Shown here piece after piece: positions 1 to 9,300 of a stretch of DNA of 64,000 nt. The translations under genes and the position numbers were made by a program. This DNA is from Nectonema munidae (taxonomy: Eukaryota; Nematomorpha; Nectonematoida; Nectonematidae). How positions within the stretch are numbered: the stretch's first letter is position 1; each line of letters starts with the position of its first letter. Under the pieces are notes generated by a model that saw only the letters and a program-made list of their open reading frames with translations, had not been told where the DNA came from and did not search any database. The stretch covers positions 124,001 to 188,000 of the forward strand of contig JAUIRK010000003.1 of assembly GCA_030549495.1 (NCBI GenBank), written 5' to 3'.

Positions 1-232
1 GTTAAATTTAAGATAACAATTTTACCAGCATTGTTTTCGAAAGCTTTACTATATATATGGAATGAATCACTTCTAATAATAAATATAGAGAATATAAATC
101 CAAAACCACGTCTAAGAAAATTTCGTGCATAAAGTGAAAATATAGGACGTTGTAAGGATTAATGGGAAATTATTTTTTTGTCGTACATAAGTTCTTTGCG
201 CATCCCATCACTCTTGAAAATAAAAGACTTAC

Positions 233-397
233 ACTTCAGATTGAGAGAAGATGAGGCCAGCTTCCTCGATGCTACGTCCAATCTCTTGGTTGAGGAGAGC
301 AATGAAAGAGGAAAGACTCTGCGATCCATCTTGCCAGCGATTCTTTTGATCGCAGAGCTTGTTTCTCAAAACTTCTACTTCGTAGAGAAGGTCTTCT
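233..397 (-). CDS. Coiled-coil gene, exon 8 of those visible
   Basis: The acceptor is a T-rich tract ending TTTTTCAG before AGAAGACC. The donor is GTAAGT at 231-232 inward. Length is 165 bp, phase 2 at both ends. It encodes REDLLYEVEVLRNKL, then CDQKNRWQDGSQSLSSFIAL, then LNQEIGRSIEEAGLIFSQS. The Trp-containing middle differs from the plain heptads of earlier exons and may be a conserved, searchable patch. The gene continues left of the window. Confidence 0.72.
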
Positions 398-3300
398 CTG
401 AAAAATAAACAAATGAACGAGATTCTAAAAATGCAAATGACCATGCATACCTTTGTTTGTCAAATTCAAGGGAATACTTCTGCATTTTTTCACTAAACAT
501 CCTGCTTTGCCTCAAAAACTCGTCCTCATACTTTGCCTCCATTTCGGCAATTGACTTTGCAGCAAATCGCTTACTATCTTCCAGTTCACTTCGTAAATCA
601 TTAACTTGTTTCGTCATTTTTCGTTTTTCATCACTACTTTCTTTGAGGAGAGAAGAAAATTCTGCTTTATGATCACTCGATTCCCGCTCAAATCTAAAAT
701 ATATCGCGATATAGAGTCGGAAGTAACCGAAATTTTTAGTTTCCAGTTTTAGCGAAGAAATCTAATCATGAACATCATAAATCTATACTTATCGACATCA
801 CCTACAAAAAGAATTTTTTAATTAAAAAATCTTGAAATACAAACAATAATATCTCAGCATGAGTCCATGGAAAAACATCTTACCTACTTACTATAAAAAA
901 ATTGTTTTGGTGAGGAAAATCTTAAAAGTAAATTTTTGTTTTTAATGTTTTATGGTCAGTAATGGCTTAATTTAATAACTGGCTAACTTAGTATGTAATC
1001 AACTAGCTAATTAACCCATTTAGTACCAATGTTCCCAAAGGTATATAACAAAGAAAAATAAATACAAAAGTGTGAATGAAGCATGTGATCTTAGAAGCTG
1101 AAAATTTGAAGCTACCTCATGTAGCTCTTAATAATGTGGATGTGTAATCATGGAGATCTATAAAGACAAAAACGGTGTTTGTTTTGTCTAAAAATCCCTG
1201 GGTACTGTAAAAATGGACGAGAGCCTTAAACTCATTATTCTTCGGCGGAGGCCATTACCAAAAGCCTAATTATTGGGCGGTGAAGCTTAGTGAAAATACT
1301 AAGATGGGCGGTGGAGGCATTTTATAAGAATACAGAGAGATATCACAATAAAAATACATTAATAGTTAATATTTTATTAGGTCTGTAATTTGAGCTGAAT
1401 GAAGTGTTATGCGGGAAGTTTTGATTTTGATGAATCAAGTGATATCAGCCTATTTCGTGAATAATCACCTCTTTTTGAAAAAAGGCTTTAAACAGCTAAA
1501 CATTCCTCCGTCAACCCTATTACTAAGAGAATTACACTTGGGCAGAAAAGATCCAATTTACAGAAAGGGATGTTCTAATTTACATTTAGAAACATTTTTT
1601 TTCTCCATATCAAAGCAGAGTTTAAAGAAAAATCTTCAAGTTTATCTTCAACTAAAAAAGAAATGTTAGTATTTCCCATTTTCCAAATTAAAAGTTTATA
1701 CAGAGTTAAACTTGTCCATAGTGCACACCCAAGTAACCCGATTAAAGTGGCATCACAATGAGGTAAAATTAGTTTACAAGAATAACGCAAGACTTTGAAA
1801 AAGAGTCATTACATTCGCTAAATTGAATAAAAGAAACCAGGATTATAGCAAAGCGAGGCTTCAAGAATTTTTAGGAGAAAGGGGATGTGTATCTTTTAAA
1901 ATATCGTGAAAACGCTGGCAGCATAGAGGTGGTTTAAAAAAAAATATAACGGGTAAGTGACGAAAGCCTCATTAAAATACCCGGGCCTTTGCCGGTCTCA
2001 AAAACTGCGTGTAAAAAGAGAAAGGAAACTTTTTTTGAGTTTCTTGTTGTCTTTGAAATAAATCCAAATTTTCTTGTTTGCCTTGAAAGAACTTGGCTTC
2101 CAATTCGACAAGAGCACTTTGTAGTTTTTCACAATCACCCTCTTTTTGCTTGTAATTTGTATCCAAACAGCGGAGCTCTTTCTTGAAAACAAAAACCAAT
2201 AACTTTTCGCGTGAAGATCAAATCAAATTTACCTGTGCAACATCAAGTTCTGACTTTAGGATCAATTTGTCAGCACGCAAATTAGCAATCTCTTCAGAAA
2301 ATTTTGCGAACTGATCTCGCTCTTTTTCTACATTTTGAGAAACTTTTTGTTCAAGGAGACGAATCTTAGCTTTTGCTTCTTCATTTTCCGAACGAAGACC
2401 TTTCAACCGCTTCGAATTGAATTCGTATTCTTCCGTCAGAAAAGCATTTGCTGTCTGTAACTTACAAATCTACAGAAAAAGTGAAATACAGAAAATTTGG
2501 TCAGATTACTTATAATTATAGAATTTAAAAACATAAATAGTTCTTTTTTAAAATAAATACACAAATTTTTGTTTAACTAAAGACCTCTAAAATATTTAGC
2601 AACTCATATATTTTGTTTGTTTTACCGTTACACTAGGTTTGATTGAATTTAGTATGAAATTCTTAAATTCGAGCTAAACTTAAAAATCTTTAACATTAAG
2701 GTTGACATGATAAAAGATAGGAAATGATTAGTGATCGACCAATGCGAGATAGAAAGCGACTGAATTAAGGTGTTTTAGCACACGCAGAATACGTTTGAGT
2801 CAGCGAAGAAAATCTTCTTTCGAAAGTTTTAAAAAAGTTCTTTTCTAGTTTTGTTGACACACATAATAACTTTCCTATACTTTTTCAAATGCGAATGAAA
2901 CTGATTAAAATTTCATTGTTCCACTCAAATCCTGACTCCCATTCTTTTTCTATTATTCAGAAACATATTTATTTATCTTCATATATAACCATATTTGTGT
3001 CATATGTCTGTCATGAAATGTTAGCTAGCTCTCGCGCATTCCTATTGGTTGGCCATTAATCCTTCCAGCGAGTTTCCTTCACTCTACTCACTCTCCTTCT
3101 AGTCAAAGTAAATTAAATTTTATAAAAGTTTCAGTGTATAATATATATAGAATATAATTTAAACGAGAGACATCGTTTTATGCACGATGTCAAAATAAAT
3201 AATTGCTAGTTGTTTAAAAAATCATTTGGAGCAAGACAATTAAATCAGTGTTAAAGTCAAAAGTTAACAATACTTTAATTAAAGACACGATTCCGCGTAT

Positions 3301-6300
3301 AGTGATATTGGCATCAATGCCTATCAGATGTGTTTACTCTTTGTACTTACAGCTTCAAATAAATTAACGCGCTAAAGACTGGAATGATCCCACAATTTTA
3401 AAGTTCGGAAAATTCGTATTAAAAAGCATCTATAGAGGTTTACAACTTCATTATATGAAGAAATACACGCGTGAATAAAGAAACTAAAAAGTGCGCTTCT
3501 CAAATGAATTGTTCTTAACGTTAGAAAAATCAAAAATCATGTCATGTGGTATTTTGAAAAGACAAAGATTTAGCTTCTAAAATAATTGTGAAATTAAAAG
3601 GGCCTACAATATGAAGTTTTAGGAGTCACTATAAGTAACAACATTATAGAGAATATGCACATCAAAAATACTGGACTAAAATAAACTCGACTTTTCGGCT
3701 TTTTCAGCTCATATCTTCAAACTACAACAAGAATACTCTATTACTTGGGAAATTTACTTTGGCGTATAAAGTTTATTCCTTCTGGCATTTCTCTTCGGCG
3801 CCACCTGAGTTCAACATAAACCAATTAAACATCTCCGTTTCATGTTTTAGCGCAAAAACTTTCTAGAAAATATCGCTCTATTTAACTACGTGCATTGAAT
3901 CTTGTCAATAAACATGGTCCTGAACTTTACTCAGATAAGCGGGGGTTTTTATTATCAGTTGGAAATTTATTAAAAAATATTCTTCTCGAAACAATTCTAT
4001 TTTTTCTTTTCCATCATTTATCTATAAGAAACGATATCCTGTCATTGCTTTTATCGTGGCACGTCATCTCGTTGGATTTCATTTATCCCTTGGTCATCGC
4101 TCTTGTTAACTAAATTTATACTCTATAAAACATATCCCAACCCGAAAACTACAACACACTTATAATTTTCAATAAATTCTTCTTTCTCTTCAAAAAGTAT
4201 ACACATTCTTTTCTGATTCCGACTTATGGTTTTCACGAGATTCCAACTCAGCGTTCCACTCTTGCCTCTTATCTCGAACTCTGAGACCTTGATGACAACA
4301 CAACTTTTTAATAGATCCTCGAATTTCAGAGAGGGATCGTTTTATCTAATTGAGCTTTGGATAAAGTGAGGTTTCGTGTTTTGAAAACATGTTAGATATC
4401 CCGATAGAATAATCGTAACTAGAGTTAATTTGACTCCAAATTCAGAATAAAAGAAAAGCTGAATTTAGAACTAGAATGATCTTTTTACTACTAAATTATA
4501 GCGTACCCTTAATTAATTACTATTAAAAAAATTTTGAGCTACACACGCATAAAAAGAATAGGATAAAACAAAAGAAATTTCCAAATCGATTGCAGAACTA
4601 AGTTCAGTAAGTCAATAAATACGTTTAGTTGACTGATTAAGTAGACCTGATAGAAAGTTAGATAATAGTCAAACTCTAATAATAATTTTCCACCATGTAT
4701 TCCTTTTCATATTTTATATAGAAAATTTCTTTTAAATTTTTAAGTATTATGATCTTTCTGGATTACCGAATTTTTGTTAAAACAAAAAATTGTCCTTGTC
4801 AAGTATTAGTTACAAGCGGAATATAGGATATGAATTGTTATTCACACGAAGATGGGTTATAGAAAAGCTTAAATGACTTTACTTAAATCATCTTCGATTT
4901 CACATTTAAACGAGAGAGACAACATCAAAAGAAAAGAAAACAAGGAACGTTGAGTGACGAGTGCTAACTACGAACGAAACACTACATTTTCTTCATAGCT
5001 CGTTATGATTCGGTGAAGCTCAGAATCCGCTAGACTTTGGCGAGTTGCATCATTCAGCACACTTCTTTCACGAACATTTTCTTCTTCTAGACGCTGAAAA
5101 TAGGAAATTATTATTATTTAGAACTAAGATTTCCCTAATCACCCGCACAAGCCGCTAAGGGCTGTTAAGGCAAGGGACTTGAAACATGCTCTTTTACCTT
5201 TAAAATCCAGTCTAATTATGAAGGAAGTGATGACCCAATTAATTGCAAAAGGTAAATTTTGGCTGCAATTACGTACTCCTACATTGATTATTCTGTATTT
5301 TATTAGTTCACTTCTGTATGTTATTAGATTCCGATTCCGATTCACCTTGATTAAAAATTAGCTTGTTAGCGTTATATTAAGTACAATTAGCGCATTCACT
5401 ACTGATTCAAGAGCATATAATTTTATCGGAGACAGCTGTTACACTTTATAGAGGTTTTGAACTTAAATTTGAAATAAAAGACTTACGTCAAATCGAAAGA
5501 AAACCCCCCCCCCCCCCTTATTTACCTGTCATATTGGCAAAGCTATGAAAGATTTCTTATTTATGATAGCAAGAATTAAATGCAAATTTTTAATACGAAA
5601 CTTATCAGAGCAAAGGGTAAATGAGCGTTTAAAAAATTTAAGCCACTATAAACAAAATTTCCAATTTGACTCCAAATTCCAAATAAAGTAAAGTATTTTG
5701 GGATTTCAAATGCTAGAGTAGAAGGAGCTATGAGCAATTTATTAAAGAACTTCTTTAAAATCCCACAGTCTCGGTGAACGCTGTTATTCAAGGCAGGGAA
5801 ATTGAAAAAAGCAAAGCATCAATGATGAAAGACTTTTAGCAGTGAAAACTGGGAAAATGCACTGAAAATACAGGTGAAGATGAAAAACCACTTCACCTGC
5901 ATAGCAGCATAGGAAATGAGGAGTTAATCTGTTTGCATTCCAACTCACTAGTAATGAGTTATATTAGTGGATAAAAATTTCCTGCTTTAATCGATGAAGT
6001 CTCAGTCCCTCGGTTTAGTTTTTAAAATGGAATTTCAGAAATGCTAAATTATTTTAGTTATATATCAATTATATTAAAGTTTTGTACAATTGGCTTTGTT
6101 ATAACTAAAAATATCTTCGTTCCTTACTTTCAACAAAAAGCGCCGTGTTATCCTTTAATTAGAAATGTTTCGCTCATTTTCGCTTTTGTTGTTCATTGCC
6201 TTAATAACAAGTTTCGTTGTTTTCCTTATTTTTCGAAAAAATGATAATACCTCATTTTAGAAGATAACCTAAAAGTATTAAAATTGAAATGCATAATTAC

Positions 6301-9300
6301 TTGAAAGCTTTGTAATTTTGAAACATCACATAAAAAGAGTTGCCACAGAGATGAAGGCGAAAATAAAAGATAAAGAAAATAGAAATAAAGAGTTGTTGGA
6401 GCCAAAATTGTGCTCAACGCTCAAATGATTAAATTGGCGGCTTAGTCTTTGAACAAATGATCCCACATCCATTTATGGTCTCTTTTCGAGCTTTTCTGAA
6501 TACCATCTCACAAAAATCTGCGCTACTCAATGTAAGCGCGTGGATTGAAGCCTGCCGTATATCAAATACAGAGTATTGCCTTACAGCGGGAATGTATGCG
6601 TCGATTTTGGTCTTCAAGTAGTCGACTTCCAGCTGCTTCTTTTCAACATCGGACTGCACAGCTTTGAGCGCTTCCAGCATGCTCTCTTCTGACTTCAGTT
6701 TTTGGGATAAAGTAGTCTGCAATTCCTCACTCAGGTTTTGGTTTTTCTGTTCTAGACTGAAAAAAATAAAAAAAGTTTTTTTACGCATTGGCAAAAAGAA
6801 CATTTTAAATTATCTAAAATATGTGTGAGCGAAATTCTAAATCATTACGCCAAAATAAGTTAACCCTTTGAGGTTCAATGGGACTAAAGTTTATTTCACA
6901 ATCAGAGGCGTAGTTGGGGGAGCTGAGGGTCGCACCCCCCCCCCCCCCCTCGGAGAAATTAATTAACATAACAAAAAAGCTCAATTTTGAATACCTATAT
7001 AAAAAACTATATATTCAAAGTAACTTAAAAGAAGTTTAGACATGAGAACCAAAAAGGCTTAATAATTTTGGTTTCATTTCATTCCATTTTAAGATAATTA
7101 TGGCTTGAAAAACCTAGAAAGTTATCTATATATACACTTGTTTTATGATTTTTTAATCTAACTTCAATTTCATCTTCCAAAGCCCTATTCATATTTTCAG
7201 ATGGTAAATCAATCAAAATAAATAATACACTTTTGCCTGAGGGTGAAAGCTGGCTATGCCTCTGTTTACTCTATGCCGCTGGCTTGTGTTATAAAAAATT
7301 TAATAGACTATCAATATTCTTTTATTATAATCACGGGGGCACATCCTCAAACTTTTTGGAGTTTTTTTTATAATTTGGAAAATTTATTTTAAAGGAATTT
7401 TTGTCTAAAGAACACACTACCATACGATAACTGGGGATAACGGCAGGGATTTCATTATCATACTTTCATAAAGCATCACTACCTTCTAGCTCAGTGATTT
7501 TGAACCTTTTTTCTCTTATGGACGCGTTCGAACTGAAAAATCTTTTGTGGATCCCTTTTTTTATTGCTACTAATTTTAATTTTTCAAGTGGTTACATTCA
7601 TCAAAGATATACGAATAAGCAAGACGCTATTAATCACTATTTTTATTCGTTCACTCGATTAATGTTATAAAGTTATATTTTTAACTACGCTGATCTATTA
7701 AAAATTAAAATTTATTATGTCAAAAAGCGAAAATTTTTATTTGAAAAAATGTGTTGCTTAGTGTTAATGTTGAACTCGATTGAGGCGAACATGATATGCC
7801 AGGTTCCAATTAAGCCAATGAACATCTTAAATCTCCTCTATCAATAAGATTTAGTCGGTTCCGACTTTTTGAAACAGATAAAGAACACGGCTGAACACTT
7901 TAAAATTAATAATTTAAAATAAATTATATTCACTTTTAGTATCAAACGTGATTCAACGAGATATGGAAGACGGGAAAGCAGCCACATATAACTTTGCTTT
8001 TTGCCATAATATATCTTTTTTTCAATTTCAGGACGTTTGCTATAAACATTTAAAGTTTATTGTTGATTTAAAGTTGATTTGATGCACCCCAAATTTGAAA
8101 TATTCTTATACCTCTAAAAATATTTTGACCCCTTAGGGATCCACATGGACCACGTTGAGAAACACTGTTCTAGCTCAAGAGAAAAAAATCATTCATATAT
8201 GAAAGTCAGCGTAAAAACAAACTGACAATTTTTCATAACCATTATTATTTTCACGCTCATCTATTAGGAGTGAGTACATTCCTGCTTCTTCTATTTAGTC
8301 TCTAATCGCCGAAACAACGCTTTGACTCTAGAACAAATTATTCACATGATCATATTACATGGCTTGTTAAATCCATGCCATCTATCACAGTTAATGTATT
8401 TTATTAAAATTAATACTTGCACAAAATTTTCAAAAAGCTACGATTTTTGAAGAAAATTGACGACTGGAAAACAGCATCTAAAATTAAATAAATAGAACAG
8501 GTTACACCTGATTTTATTTGCTTGAGACGCGCTTTTCTCATTAGGACGTGGAGAAACAGTGATCACTACTCATCGCATGTAATAAAGCCTCTACCTTTCC
8601 TTATTGATTTTCTCAAGTCGTTGAAAGCGATGGTCTTGAACTCCCTTCCAAATTTGGAAGTCCGAGTGCTGAAACAAGTGTATACGTAACAAAAAGCCTT
8701 ATCACTAGATATTCTATACTCTAAACAAGTGAAAGTTTTAAACCATGACTCTAAAAACGATCTCTTTTGTAAATCTTTGGGGAACAGAATTTTTCGTTGA
8801 GCCGATTCAATATTAAGGCAGAGGCGCACATCCGGGGGGGAGGGGCGAAAATGACCTTCGCCAAAATAATTTTCAATAAGAGGTGCTGCTTGTTTATAAA
8901 ACATGTATGATGATGGCATTATAGGATGTAATGATCATTCGAATACATGATAATGTAAGATAGGAGAATAAAAGAGGGAATGCAGACCTTCGAGTCAAAC
9001 AGAATGCCAAGCTGCTCAAAAATTCCTATTAAAAATATTTTACAAACGATGCGTGAGAGCTATATAATAATAATCCATTGTTTCAATATGCACACAATAA
9101 GTAAGCAATGTTTATCACAGTGTCTCAAAGGGCCTTATAGTATTTTTGAGGAAACACATATTGATGTTCTACAAGATTTTTCTCATCTTCTTCTGTCACA
9201 AGAATTCTATTTCTCTTTCTGTCTCCTTCTCTATTTTTCTTCCGCTTTCTATGCTAAAACTCAATCACGCAAGCTCTCTTCTCTCATTCAAGCTCTCTTC

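Noticed and set aside
178-408. Plus-strand 76-codon frame
   Set aside because: Antisense to coiled-coil exon 8, which has splice borders and phase support.
1012-1025. TTAACCC strings (also 6861 and 18248) as piggyBac ends
   Set aside because: Single ends only; no inverted partner or element found at a sensible distance.
5139-5361. Overlapping open frames on both strands
   Set aside because: No family pattern or splice support; AT-rich chance frames next to a GC-rich patch.
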